Assembly: GCF_006715395.1 (NCBI RefSeq)
Contig: NZ_VFNC01000001.1
Coordinates: 1,860,001 to 1,924,000, forward strand
Direction of reading: 5' to 3'
Source of the DNA: Streptomyces sp. SLBN-31
GTDB taxonomy: Bacteria; Actinomycetota; Actinomycetes; Streptomycetales; Streptomycetaceae
DNA: 64,000 nt
The notes under the pieces were generated by a model. It was given only the letters and a program-made list of their open reading frames with translations. It was not told the origin of the DNA and made no database searches. The position numbers and the translations under genes are program-made. Positions 26,641 to 35,276 of this stretch are shown piece by piece. Each line of letters starts with the position of its first letter. Position 1 is the stretch's first letter.

Positions 26641-26925
26641 GAATCAATATCTGTTCCCGAGGGATCAGTTTTTGGAGGGTCGCGCAGCGGGAGTTTTTGC
26701 CGCGAAGAGCGGAGTGGAATTATCCAACGCACAGGGGCGGCTCCGGCGTGCTACTGTCTATCTCAGTTGCAGTTGTGGTTCCCAAAACTTCAAGTGCCCC
26801 CGCCAGGCTTCTGCCGGGCGAGAGGACTTTTGTATTTCCGGTCATTTCCGGTCGGGGTAATCATCGCGGCGACACGGCGTCCGCGCAGTGCGGACGCCGA
26901 TGCACTGCCCCAAAGGAGATATGAC
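26641..26925 (+). promoter_or_regulatory. Leader region of the second csp gene with a 10-bp hairpin
   Basis: The 285 bp before the ATG at 26926 are clearly less GC rich than neighbouring genes, as expected for a long cold-shock leader. A perfect 10-bp stem with a 5-nt loop (26875-26884 with 26890-26899) ends about 13 bases before AAAGGAG. It could control ribosome access or early termination. No promoter could be assigned with confidence. Confidence 0.5.
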
Positions 26926-27129
26926 ATGGCTGCTGGTACCGTGAAGTGGTTCAACGCGGAAAAGGGCTTCGGCTTCATCGAGCAGGACGGTGGCGGCGCC
27001 GACGTGTTCGCCCACTACTCGAACATCGCCGCGCAGGGCTTCCGCGAGCTGCTCGAGGGCCAGAAGGTGAACTTCGACATCGCGCAGGGCCAGAAGGGCC
27101 CGACGGCCGAGAACATCGTTCCGGCCTGA
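26926..27129 (+). CDS. Cold-shock protein (CspA family)
   Basis: 67 residues ([18 protein letters not shown]...). It is a single cold-shock domain with KGFGFIEQ (RNP1) and DVFAHY (RNP2). The ATG at 26926 has AAAGGAG 7 bases upstream; an ATG at 26921 is out of frame. In Streptomyces a csp of this type often lies beside a DEAD-box helicase, as it does here. Its mRNA ends at a strong hairpin. Confidence 0.94.
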   Translation: MAAGTVKWFNAEKGFGFIEQDGGGADVFAHYSNIAAQGFRELLEGQKVNFDIAQGQKGPTAENIVPA

Positions 27130-27147
27130 CGCTCACGCGCAATCCGT

Positions 27148-27185
27148 AGCTGGGGCCCGCATCCCTCGGGGTGCGGGCCCCAGCT
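27148..27185 (+). terminator. Terminator of the second csp gene
   Basis: A perfect 14-bp stem (27148-27161 with 27172-27185) with a 10-nt loop, 19 bp after the csp stop codon. Confidence 0.8.
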
Positions 27186-27474
27186 GCACGTGTATTCCGC
27201 AGCGGCTTTTGCCCGCGGGACGACTCGGAGGAACCCGCAGTACCACCACAAGCGGTTCCTCCCCCAGGGCGCAGGCGCGTCCTGAAGCGCTGCACCGCAG
27301 CGGGCGCCCGGATCTCAAGGTCCCCATCGCGTCACCCATTTCAGCACCTGTGCCCACGGATGTTTCCGCCGGCCAGATCTGCTTTCTTTTGTCACCGGTC
27401 CATACTTGTAATTCTCCGTGCCATGCATCGCGGCGGGAATTCCTTGATATGTGCCACATCGAGGAAGGTTCCGC

Positions 27475-28974
27475 ATGAACCGCACGTACACGAACGACCG
27501 CTCCGCCCGCGCCCGCGCCCGTGACGGCCGTGCCGATGCCGGAAGGGGCGGCAGCGGCTACGGCTCGCGGGCACCGCGTCGTACCGGCGGCCCCGTCCGC
27601 TCCGGCGGTTACGGCCGTCGGCCCGCCGCCGTGCAAGGTGAGTTTGCGCTGCCCCGGACGATCACCCCCGCGCTGCCCGCCGTCGATGGCTTCGCCGATC
27701 TCGGCATGCCTGAGCAGTTGCTGGCCGAACTCGGCAGGCAGGGTGTGACCGCGCCGTTCCCGATCCAGGGAGCGACGCTGCCGAACTCCCTGGCGGGCCG
27801 TGACGTCCTGGGCCGCGGTCGCACCGGTTCCGGTAAGACCCTGGCCTTCGGCCTCGCCCTGCTCGCGCGTACCGCTGGGCAGCGTGCTGAGCCCCGTCAG
27901 CCGCTGGGGCTGATCCTCGTCCCCACGCGTGAGCTGGCACAGCAGGTGACAGACGCGCTGACCCCGTACGCCCGTTCCGTCGGGCTGCGGCTGGCCACGG
28001 TGGTAGGCGGCATGTCGATCGGCAGGCAGGCCGGCGCGCTGCGCGGCGGAGCCGAGGTCGTGGTCGCGACACCGGGACGGCTCAAGGACCTCATCGACCG
28101 CGGCGAGTGCAGGCTGAACCACGTGGGCATCACGGTGCTGGACGAGGCCGACCAGATGGCCGACATGGGTTTCATGCCCCAGGTCACCGCGCTGCTCGAC
28201 CAGGTGCGCCCCAAGGGGCAGCGGATGCTGTTCTCCGCCACCCTGGACCGCAACGTCGACCTGCTGGTACGCCGCTACCTGACCGACCCCGTCGTGCACT
28301 CCGTCGACCCGTCGGCCGGTGCGGTCACGACGATGGAGCACCACGTCCTGCACGTCCACGGCGCCGACAAGCACGCCGCCACGACCGAGATCGCCGCCCG
28401 CGACGGCCGCGTGATCATGTTCCTGGACACCAAGCACGCCGTCGACCGGCTGACCCAGGACCTGCTCAACAGCGGGGTGCGGGCCGCCGCGCTGCACGGC
28501 GGCAAGTCGCAGCCCCAGCGCACCCGCACGCTGGCGCAGTTCAAGACGGGGCACGTCACCGTGCTGGTGGCGACCAATGTCGCGGCGCGCGGCATCCACG
28601 TCGACAACCTCGACCTGGTCGTCAACGTCGATCCCCCGACCGACCACAAGGACTACCTCCACCGCGGAGGCCGCACCGCCCGCGCCGGTGAGTCCGGCAG
28701 CGTCGTCACCCTGGTCACGCCGAACCAGCGCCGAGGCATGGTGCGTCTGATGTCGGACGCCGGAATCCGGCCGCAGACCACCCAGATCCGCTCGGGCGAC
28801 GAGGCCCTGAGCCGGATCACCGGCGCCCAGGCCCCGTCCGGCATCCCGGTCGTCATCACCGCACCTGTGGTCGAACGCCCCAAGCGCAGCGCCACCTCCC
28901 GAGGCCGCCGTCGCCCCGCCTCGGCGACCAGGCGCACCCCCGGACGCCAGTCCGGCTTCGGCGCGGTGGCCTAG
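27475..28974 (+). CDS. DEAD-box ATP-dependent RNA helicase
   Basis: 499 residues. Residues 1-60 are an Arg/Gly-rich tail. The core shows the Q-motif region (FPIQGATLP), Walker A GRTGSGKT, PTRELAQQV, the VLDEADQMADMGF box, LFSATLDR, VIMFLDTKHAVDRL, VATNVAARGIHV and HRGGRTARAG. A basic C-terminal tail follows. It unwinds RNA secondary structure, probably during cold shock, given the adjacent csp gene. The ATG at 27475 has GAGGAAGG upstream. The 289-bp gap before it shows no gene and may be a long leader. The frame is intact and all motifs are present. Confidence 0.93.
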   Translation: MNRTYTNDRSARARARDGRADAGRGGSGYGSRAPRRTGGPVRSGGYGRRPAAVQGEFALPRTITPALPAVDGFADLGMPEQLLAELGRQGVTAPFPIQGATLPNSLAGRDVLGRGRTGSGKTLAFGLALLARTAGQRAEPRQPLGLILVPTRELAQQVTDALTPYARSVGLRLATVVGGMSIGRQAGALRGGAEVVVATPGRLKDLIDRGECRLNHVGITVLDEADQMADMGFMPQVTALLDQVRPKGQRMLFSATLDRNVDLLVRRYLTDPVVHSVDPSAGAVTTMEHHVLHVHGADKHAATTEIAARDGRVIMFLDTKHAVDRLTQDLLNSGVRAAALHGGKSQPQRTRTLAQFKTGHVTVLVATNVAARGIHVDNLDLVVNVDPPTDHKDYLHRGGRTARAGESGSVVTLVTPNQRRGMVRLMSDAGIRPQTTQIRSGDEALSRITGAQAPSGIPVVITAPVVERPKRSATSRGRRRPASATRRTPGRQSGFGAVA

Positions 28975-29020
28975 AACTTTCGTGATCAGGAAGCCGGCCC
29001 ATCTCTGCAGGAGGCACCTT

Positions 29021-29425
29021 TTGACGCTGATTCAGACACAGTCCCAGTCGGCGGACGCCGACCCCGCCCACAGGACAGCGGTGGAGGCCATGGACGCGGC
29101 CGGACCGCAGGTCTGTGACGACATGAGCGTCGAGGTGGCGCTGGCCGTCATGGCTGCCGCCCGCACGGTCCGACTGGTCGTCTGCGACCAGGACGGCCAG
29201 TGCACCGGCCTGGTCACCCATGCCGAACTCGCCGCCGTCCGTGACAGCTCCGACTACACGGACCGTGTCCGCCTGCGAGACATCCTCGGCGACCACGGTT
29301 CGTTCGCCTCACCCGTGACCACGATGGCCGAAGCCGAGCACGCGATGCGCACCCGTCGGCTCGGTGTCCTGCCGGTGGTCGACGAGCAAGGCAGCGCCCT
29401 GGGCGTCCTCGCCCTCTCCCGCTGA
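29021..29425 (+). CDS. CBS-domain protein
   Basis: 134 residues with a pair of CBS motifs: DDMSVEVALAVMAAARTVRL with VVCDQDGQCTGLVT, and MAEAEHAMRTRRLGVLPVVDEQGSALGVL. CBS pairs bind adenine nucleotides and regulate partners. The TTG at 29021 is proposed as the start because CAGGAGG lies 8 bases upstream; an in-frame GTG at 28982 has no ribosome site. It follows the helicase by 46 bp and is probably co-transcribed with it and the next gene. Confidence 0.78.
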   Translation: MTLIQTQSQSADADPAHRTAVEAMDAAGPQVCDDMSVEVALAVMAAARTVRLVVCDQDGQCTGLVTHAELAAVRDSSDYTDRVRLRDILGDHGSFASPVTTMAEAEHAMRTRRLGVLPVVDEQGSALGVLALSR

Positions 29426-29475
29426 AACACCCGGCCCCTGATCGGACCGTTCTTCCCTTCTCTCTGTGAGGCCAC

Positions 29476-29784
29476 ATGCGCTGCGTCATCGCCCGCTTCC
29501 CCTTCGAGCTCACCAAGGCTGGCGTGCTGGAATCGATGAAGGGCATCAAGCCCGAACCGGTCACCGGCCAATCGGTGATCATCGGCCGCCGCCACTACCC
29601 CGTCAAGCAAGTCGGCCAGGTCATCACGCGCCAGGACCGCCGTGACTTCAGCGCCGCCGAAGTCCTGCGGGCCATGGCTCAGCTCGGCTTCACCTGCCGC
29701 GCCGTTCCCAAGGCAGCGCCCCTGGGCATTCTCAGCACGATGCAGCACGCTTCCGCGATGCTCGGCACCCCCGTCATGGCCTGA
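29476..29784 (+). CDS. Conserved small protein (SCO5918-like family)
   Basis: 102 residues (MRCVIARFPFELTKAGVL...; KPEPVTGQSVIIGRRHYPVK). I recall near-identical proteins beside the cold-shock DEAD-box helicase in other Streptomyces, described as the SCO5918 family, with no known role. There is no signal peptide or membrane segment. RHYPVKQVGQVITRQDRRDF is the most conserved-looking part. It has GAGG upstream of the ATG at 29476 and lies 51 bp after the CBS gene in the same orientation. The helicase-CBS-small protein order suggests a shared cold-shock function. Confidence 0.75.
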   Translation: MRCVIARFPFELTKAGVLESMKGIKPEPVTGQSVIIGRRHYPVKQVGQVITRQDRRDFSAAEVLRAMAQLGFTCRAVPKAAPLGILSTMQHASAMLGTPVMA

Positions 29785-30230
29785 TCGGGTAAACAGACAC
29801 GAGCCGACACCTGAGCAGCAATGTCGGCCCGACCCGTACGCCGGTCGGGCCCACACCTGTGCAGCGGGTTCCCGTCACCGTTGCCCTGCAGGATCCGGGC
29901 GACAGGGAACTGCAGGCGCGTGGGCGGCCCGTCCTCCTTCACGGGGCGTCGAAGACGGCGGGTGAACTCGCCCGAGTGGGCGAAATCCCACGGCACAGCC
30001 GACACCCTCTGCCTCCACAGCGCTTCGGCTGCCGGCCGACCGGGTGACGGCAGCGCCACCGGTGGCCGCGGCCAGGGACTTCTGGTGCTACCCGACCCCT
30101 GTGCCCCGCCCTCCACCTGCCAACCCCGCAGAGCCCCAGTGCTTGCCTGAGGGGGCGGAGGACCACGGCCGACGCATGACGGCACCCGCTGCCGTGAGCC
30201 CGTGTCTCCGCAGCCCGCGGACTGCTCGCG
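29785..30230. other. Intergenic, no gene seen
   Basis: 446 bp after the small conserved gene. Frames on both strands lack ribosome sites and coding-like third positions. No hairpin or repeat stood out. Confidence 0.4.
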
Positions 30231-30579
30231 TCAGGGGCCGTACCGGTTCGCCACCAGCTGCTCGATCATCCCGGGATCGTCGAGGGCGGCCCAGGGCCTT
30301 CTGTCACGCTCGTCAACGGCCGACCTGGGGGCGTCACGGCTAGAAACGTCCGTGCCGGTCGGTGGTGTTCTCACGAGACGCAGTGTTGGCCGGTGCCGCC
30401 GACGGTAGCCGCGGCGCAGGCGCGGCGACGCCACGCCCAGCCCGACATGCCACGCGGTGGTGGGTCACTGTGAGCGCCGGACAAAGCCTCGCAGCTGCTT
30501 GAACCATCCATGGGTACCGGTCGAGGCGGAGCACCTCATCTTCCAGCGCCCGGAAATCTATACCCGCTGGAGTAGACAT
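30231..30579 (-). pseudogene. Possible decayed gene, unknown function
   Basis: An ATG at 30579 opens MSTPAGIDFRALEDEVLRLD RYPWMVQAA. The end of the stretch, in another frame, reads DRRPWAALDDPGMIEQLVANRYGP before a stop at 30231 with coding-like third positions. The middle has no continuous coding frame. It looks like the head and tail of one small gene with a damaged middle. I recognise no family, and chance cannot be excluded. Confidence 0.25.
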
Positions 30580-30627
30580 TGGCCGACGGTGTGGTTAGGG
30601 TTTCTGTCGTAGCCGAGATCAAGAGAG

Positions 30628-31020
30628 GCCCGGCAGAGATGAACTGCCGGGCAGCAGTACGCAGTTGCAGTTCGCAGGACGGTGCGGTGGTGGAGTTCCG
30701 AAGCCAGAGCGGTTGCAGGACGGCGACGGGACTGACGACCGGACCGGGTGGCCCGCAGTGATCAGGGGCCGCCATGAGCAGTACCGCAGTGGCAGTACCA
30801 GTAAGTGAAGGTTCGCTGTACCCAGCAGTGAAGTTAGTGAGCAGTACCTCGGTGAAGGCGTCGGCTGCGGGCGCGCGCACCGGGAGGTTCGGCAGTGGAG
30901 TTCCAAGCCAGAGCAGACGCAGGAGGGGCGACGGGGCTGGTTGCCGAAGAGTGGCGCTGTTCGAGGCCACCAGCAGTTCGCAATACCAGTAGTACGCAGT
31001 TCCCGTTAGTGAGTAGTTGA
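30628..31020. repeat. Repetitive leader-like region with iterated GCAGTAC/GTTAGTGAG motifs
   Basis: It starts with a 9-bp hairpin (30628-30636 with 30644-30652). It then contains repeated short words: AGCAGTAC at 30653, 30778 and 30840; AGTACGCAGTT at 30656 and 30991; GTTAGTGAG at 30834 and 31005; CAGTTCGCA at 30669 and 30974. Two longer degenerate copies containing GGAGTTCC(G)AAGCCAGAGC lie at about 30691 and 30897. The repeats are interspersed and not protein-periodic. They lie upstream of the MerR-like gene at 31289. Confidence 0.6.
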
Positions 31021-31226
31021 TCAAGAGGGAAGAACGGAGGAGCCGAGCGCCATCAGGATCGCCCGGGCGGAAGTCTTGGACCCGGGTACCGCAGGACATC
31101 GATAGTGAGGTGGTCTCCGGTCGAGCAACCGCGATCCCCGCGCCCCCGACAGCGTCTCGGTCGGGTCTGCGGAAACAGAGGGCCGGTGCAGTATCAGGGC
31201 CGGCAGATGGTGTAGTAGTTCCTTCG

Positions 31227-31259
31227 GGGCCCTGGTGCCAGTACGGCGCCAGGGCCCCT
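31227..31259 (+). promoter_or_regulatory. Strong hairpin before the MerR-like gene
   Basis: A 14-bp stem (31227-31240 with 31246-31259, one G-U pair) closes a 5-nt loop, AGTAC, the same word repeated in the upstream leader. It ends about 22 bases before the GAGAGGTG ribosome site of the gene at 31289. It could be an attenuator for the leader or a terminator of an upstream transcript. Confidence 0.6.
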
Positions 31260-31288
31260 CAATGCGTGCCACAGAACAGAGAGGTGCA

Positions 31289-31627
31289 ATGACAGCAGAC
31301 GACATGTTCGGCCGTCTCGATGACGACGACTACCCCGCCTACACCATGGGCCGGGCCGCCGAGATGCTCGGCACCACGCAGAGCTTCCTCCGTGCCATCG
31401 GCGAAGCCCGCCTCATCACCCCGCTGCGCTCCGCGGGCGGACACCGCCGCTACTCCCGCTACCAGCTGCGCATCGCCGCCCGCGCCCGGGAACTCGTCGA
31501 CCAGGGCACTCCCATCGAGGCCGCCTGCCGCATCATCATCCTCGAAGACCAGCTCGAAGAAGCCCGGCGCATCAACGCCGAATACCGCCGCGCCACCGAG
31601 TCGGCGAACCAGACCGCAGCAGCGTGA
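31289..31627 (+). CDS. MerR-like helix-turn-helix regulator
   Basis: 112 residues. Residues 15-75 are a MerR-type winged helix (YTMGRAAEMLGTTQSFLRAI, RLITPLRSAGGHRRYSRYQL). A helical tail follows (AACRIIILEDQLEEARRINAE), probably for dimerisation; there is no ligand-binding domain. It resembles BldC-like and other small MerR proteins of Streptomyces. The ATG at 31289 has GAGAGGTG upstream. The leader carries a strong hairpin and repeat array, and the gene ends at a U-tract terminator. The target is unknown; the csp gene 240 bp downstream is a candidate. Confidence 0.85.
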   Translation: MTADDMFGRLDDDDYPAYTMGRAAEMLGTTQSFLRAIGEARLITPLRSAGGHRRYSRYQLRIAARARELVDQGTPIEAACRIIILEDQLEEARRINAEYRRATESANQTAAA

Positions 31628-31756
31628 GATGAGCGTGCCCCTCCGTGTCGGCGGGCACCGCACGCATGCTCTGCCGTGTGGCGTCGTTTCCTGTGGTGAC
31701 GCGGCGTGTGGCCGTGTAGCGTCTGCCTCAGCTGTCGTGGTTCGGAATTCCCTCTT

Positions 31757-31784
31757 GCCCACGCCTTCGGTGTGGGCGTTTTGC
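31757..31784 (+). terminator. Rho-independent terminator after the MerR-like gene
   Basis: A 9-bp stem with one G-U pair (31757-31765 with 31769-31777) and a TTC loop, followed by GTTTTG. It is one of the few hairpins in this window with a T-run. Confidence 0.75.
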
Positions 31785-31867
31785 TGTGCTGTGCCGCAGG
31801 GACCAGGGCGATCACCTCTGCCTTCCACATGGAGTGGTAGGCGTTCATCGACTGGAAGGCATCAGAC

Positions 31868-32071
31868 ATGGCAACGGGAACTGTGAAGTGGTTCAACGCG
31901 GAGAAGGGCTTCGGTTTCATCGCCCAGGACGGCGGCGGCCCGGATGTCTTCGCGCACTACTCCGCGATCAACTCCACGGGGTTTCGTGAGCTCCAGGAGG
32001 GCCAGGCCGTGACGTTCGACGTCACCCAGGGCCAGAAGGGTCCGCAGGCCGAGAACATCACCCCGGCCTGA
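31868..32071 (+). CDS. Cold-shock protein (CspA family)
   Basis: 67 residues ([18 protein letters not shown]...) with KGFGFIAQ and [12 protein letters not shown]-binding motifs. It is very similar to the csp at 26926 and more distant from the one at 22838. The spacer to the MerR-like gene contains a terminator, so it needs its own promoter within 31785-31867. A very strong hairpin lies about 100 bp after its stop. Confidence 0.94.
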   Translation: MATGTVKWFNAEKGFGFIAQDGGGPDVFAHYSAINSTGFRELQEGQAVTFDVTQGQKGPQAENITPA

Positions 32072-32177
32072 CCTCACAGACCCGCCCGAGGGATCGCGCA
32101 CACTGCGCCCGGTGAGCGCCGCCCGTGTGGTCTTTGCCGTCCACCGGGCGAAGCGCCTGCTCTCGTGCAGGGCTGCA

Positions 32178-32219
32178 AGATCAGGGGCCGCGCAGCCGTG
32201 GCTGCGCGGCCCCTGATCT
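32178..32219. terminator. Strong bidirectional terminator
   Basis: An inverted repeat of about 19 bp (32178-32196 with 32201-32219) closes a tetraloop. It lies between the convergent csp gene (stop 32071) and the minus-strand gene ending at 32335. Confidence 0.82.
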
Positions 32220-32334
32220 GTTGACACGGGTGTGACCTCGGCCGAACTACCTGACCTCAGTTGCTTCGAGCGTCGTCCGGTTCGTGTGCCGCATGCCCTG
32301 CGCCTCTGCGCGCGCAGTTCGGAGCGGTAGACGG

Positions 32335-32895
32335 TCAGGTGCCCGTCCAGGCGGCGAGGAAGGCTTGCCGTCCATCCGGATCGTCCCATCTGCGGTCCGC
32401 ATGCAGAACGCGCCAGGCGGTGAGCTCGAGATCTCGGAGCCACAACTCGCCGATGACCTGGGTCTTGAGGTCGGGCAAATGGTCGGACTCGGCGAGGGCT
32501 TGACCGATCACCTCTCCGGCCGCCACGCGCTGGGGCGGAGTCATCTCATCGATGGCCGAGAGGATCTGCCTGGCCAGGGCCGTTCCCTCTCCTTCCAGAG
32601 AACGCAGCACCTGAGCCTTCATGTTGACGGGTAGCAGGTACGCGGTGCCCGACGACCTCCACAGGTCCGACCAAAAGCGTTCGCCTGCCTCGGTGGGGGC
32701 AGGCAGCGCGGCCAGCAGCCCGAGGAGACGGCCGGTGGCCGCGTAACCATCGGAGTGGGCGGCTGCGACGACTGCGATGCCGGCGACGCCCTCCACATCG
32801 AGCCGGCCGGCCTCGAGATGCGGAGCCAGGTCCAGTTGGTGTTCCAACTGGTCTGCGAGGGCGGTGGATACGTGGGGGCGGACGTCAGGAAGCAT
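32335..32895 (-). CDS. Hypothetical alpha-helical protein
   Basis: 186 residues (MLPDVRPHVSTALADQLEHQ...), mostly Ala/Leu-rich helices with repeated LxxLLxxLPxPxxAxE-type segments (RLLGLLAALPAPTEAGERFW). There is no signal peptide, membrane segment or recognised domain. The ATG at 32895 has AAGGA 7 bases upstream; an in-frame ATG at 32957 has no site. It diverges from the TrhA-like gene at 33161. Confidence 0.6.
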   Translation of the reverse strand: MLPDVRPHVSTALADQLEHQLDLAPHLEAGRLDVEGVAGIAVVAAAHSDGYAATGRLLGLLAALPAPTEAGERFWSDLWRSSGTAYLLPVNMKAQVLRSLEGEGTALARQILSAIDEMTPPQRVAAGEVIGQALAESDHLPDLKTQVIGELWLRDLELTAWRVLHADRRWDDPDGRQAFLAAWTGT

Positions 32896-33160
32896 CGGCG
32901 ATCCTTGCGCGTAGGCGAGCGAAGATGCCCGTTCGGAAGCCCTGATCTTTCCCATGGTCGGCCGTTTTACTCGGCTTCGGCAGGCCCGATCGGCGGGAGG
33001 GTCAACGGGACTGGAGTTCACGCGGTGGAGAGTCCGGGCCCGGCGACGTGGCTCTGGGGTTCTGGACCGACCTCCCATGAATGCCTGCCGGAGTGAGGTC
33101 TTTTAGCATTACCGCATTGCTGCCAGTGACGCCCAGTCGCCCGGGGGAGAACGAGAAGCA

Positions 33161-33946
33161 GTGTCCCGTGATGCCGCTGAAGTCGAATACGGTCACGCCG
33201 CCTCAGCGCGTGGAGAGCGCCGTGAAGGCGGGCTACCCGACGGATCGCAAGGCGGACACGCAGGGGAGAAGGCTCACTCGGTCTCCGCCCTGGCGGAGTG
33301 GGCGGCCGACCTCGCCGAACCGATCAAGCCTAAATTGCGTGGCTGGCTCCATGCCGGAATGGTCCCCGCCGCACTGATCGCGGGCGTCGTACTCGTCTGC
33401 CTGGCCCGTACTCCGCAGGCAGTCCTGGCCTGCGCCGTGTACTCGGTCACCGCCTTGCTGCTGTTCGCAACGAGCGCCGTCTACCACCGTGGCACCTGGG
33501 GACCACTGGGCGAGGCTCTTCTACGACGACTCGACCACGCCAACATCTTCCTGATCATCGCCGGCACCTGCACCCCCCTGGCCGTGCTCCTCCTGCGGCC
33601 TGAACAGCGGTCCATGCTGCTGTGGATCGTATGGACTGGGGCATTGGCCGGCATCGTGTTCCGGGTCCTGTGGGTCGGAGCCCCGCGATGGCTGTACACC
33701 CCGTGTTACCTGGCCCTGGGGTGGGCGCCGGTGCGCTACCTGCCCGACTTCCTGCACACCGGCGGAGCGGCCGTAGTCGTCCTGATCGTTGTCGGCGGTC
33801 TCCTCTACAGCGCGGGCGCGGTCGTCTACGCCCTGCAGCGGCCCGACCCCTCACCCCGCTGGTTCGGCTACCACGAGGTCTTCCACGCCCTGACCGTGGC
33901 AGCCTTCACCGCGCACTACATCGCCATCTCCCTGGCCACCTACTGA
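33161..33946 (+). CDS. PAQR/hemolysin-III family membrane protein (TrhA-like)
   Basis: 261 residues with seven hydrophobic segments from about residue 65 on. The motifs SAVYHRGTWG, LRRLDHANIFLIIAGTCTP and FGYHEVFHALTVAAFTAHYIAI carry the conserved Ser, Asp and the three His of the zinc site of PAQR/HlyIII proteins. Bacterial members affect membrane lipid homeostasis; haemolysis is not implied. The GTG at 33161 is the likely start, although the hydrophilic first 55 residues are longer than usual and an internal start is possible. Confidence 0.85.
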   Translation: MSRDAAEVEYGHAASARGERREGGLPDGSQGGHAGEKAHSVSALAEWAADLAEPIKPKLRGWLHAGMVPAALIAGVVLVCLARTPQAVLACAVYSVTALLLFATSAVYHRGTWGPLGEALLRRLDHANIFLIIAGTCTPLAVLLLRPEQRSMLLWIVWTGALAGIVFRVLWVGAPRWLYTPCYLALGWAPVRYLPDFLHTGGAAVVVLIVVGGLLYSAGAVVYALQRPDPSPRWFGYHEVFHALTVAAFTAHYIAISLATY

Positions 33947-34018
33947 GGGCGCGGCGACGAGTACTGCCTCGCTCGCCGCTAATACTTCCTCCAACTTCCC
34001 CCACCACTCCGAGGATTG

Positions 34019-34129
34019 GTGGCGAAGGGCCTGTTCCACCTGCTCGTCACCGGTGTGGTGGTCCTGACCGCTGTCTTCGTCCCTGTCAGGCGGCGCCTGG
34101 GCCGCCTCCGGAGGCGCCTGCCCCGGTGA
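34019..34129 (+). CDS. Possible small membrane protein (36 aa)
   Basis: A short frame from the GTG at 34019, with GAGGA just upstream, encodes MAKGLFHLLVTGVVVLTAVF then VPVRRRLGRLRRRLPR. That is one transmembrane helix with a strongly basic C-terminal tail, a layout typical of single-pass microproteins. Third positions are mostly G/C. It lies 70 bp after the TrhA-like gene in the same direction. It is too short to be sure that it is translated. Confidence 0.3.
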   Translation: MAKGLFHLLVTGVVVLTAVFVPVRRRLGRLRRRLPR

Positions 34130-34207
34130 ACGCCGCCATCCTGGGCAAAGCACCCCTGGGGCGTCCGCCCAAGGGCCCGCAGCAGCCGGGACCGGAGAAG
34201 GCCCGAG

Positions 34208-35118
34208 TCATCGTCCGGGAACGCTCTGCCTCGTCCGCGACGGGGCGGACGCGTCGGTGAGGTCGGCACCGGTGTCGTCGGCCCGCCGGGAGTGGCCGAC
34301 GCCCTGCCAGTCCAGGCACATGACCGTCGCATCGTCCTGCAGGTGACCGTGGTGGGCCTCGACGATCGCCGCGATGAGGGTGCGGGCGGCCTCGCGGGGG
34401 TGGAGCGCGCGCGTGCGCACGATCAGGTCGGGCAGATCGAGGCTGCCTGCGTTGCACTCCAGCATGCCGTCGGTCAGCATCACCAGCCGGTCGCCCGGCC
34501 GCAGGTCCAGCGATTGGACCCGGTAGCTGTGAGGGGCAGGAAAGCCGAATGGCATATCGATCTTCGGAACGATCTCCCGCACCTGTCCGTCCCGCATCCG
34601 CAGCGGCCAGGGATGCCCGGCGTTGATGAACTCGGTCTCGCCGTCGATCAGGCTTATCCGCAGAAGCTGACCGTCACGTAACCCTGGCGGCCGTGCTCGC
34701 GCATGGCCTGGTCTGCCTGGCGGGCCTGTTCGGCCAGGCCGGCGCCGGCCCGTCGGGCCCGGCGCAGCGCGCCCACCAGCAGGGTGGCCAGCAGTGCGGC
34801 GTCGAAGTCGTGACCCATGGCGTCGGTGACGGAGAGCTGGACCGTGTCCCGGTCGATCACGTAGTCGAAGGTGTCACCCCCTACATGGTCGGCCGGCTCC
34901 AGCGCCCTGGCCACCGCGAATTGCGCCGCCTCACACGCCAGCGACGACGGCAGCAGCCGGTGCTGGATCTCCGCGGCCAGGCTCAGTGGGACGGTACGGC
35001 GGCCCCACTGGTACACGTCGGTGTAGGACCGGTTCGCGATGACGATGTAAGCCAGGGCGTGCGCGGTCTCGCCGATCTCCCGCATCACCTCCGCGTCCGG
35101 CGCCGCGGGCAGGAACAA
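34208..35118 (-). pseudogene. PP2C (SpoIIE-type) phosphatase, truncated and frameshifted
   Basis: The 5' part reads EVMREIGETAHALAYIVIAN, LSLAAEIQHRLLPSSLACEA, DHVGGDTFDYVID and LSVTDAMGHDFDAALLATLL. It ends at a stop at 34654 just after GYVT. One frame over, QLLRISLIDGETEFINAGHP to DDATVMCLDW continues the PP2C domain to 34208. Adding one G near 34671 (GYVT-G-QLL) restores the frame. The N-terminus is also missing: an in-frame stop lies a few codons before the TTG at 35118, where an integrase remnant begins on the other strand. Confidence 0.8.
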
Positions 35119-35275
35119 GTGAAGTGGCGAAGCTGCGCCGCTCTATCGTCGGCTGCCTTCACCAGGGTTTGTGCGCGGGCGCGGACCCGGCGGAGGCCGC
35201 CCAGCGAGCAGGCAACAGCGTGGAGGTTCGCTGTCCCCGTACGCGAGGTGTCTCGATGACCGGCGCAGCGCAGCG
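35119..35275 (+). pseudogene. Tyrosine recombinase (integrase) C-terminal remnant
   Basis: The plus strand reads LRRSIVGCLHQGLCAGADPAE then AAQRAGNSVEV and, after a one-base shift, YARCLDDRR. Streptomyces integrases end with AGNSVEVLL(S)RYAKCLDG, so this is the segment around the nucleophilic Tyr. The catalytic domain upstream is missing, replaced by the truncated PP2C gene. The remnant ends at the stop codon of the opposite-strand rpoA. Confidence 0.6.
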
Positions 35276-35276
35276 T

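Noticed and set aside
29785..30230. Small genes on either strand after the SCO5918-like gene
   Set aside because: No frame combines a start with a ribosome site and a third-position G/C pattern.
30628..31020. CRISPR or a protein-coding repeat
   Set aside because: The repeated words have irregular spacing, and every frame shows poor codon bias. It reads as non-coding DNA.
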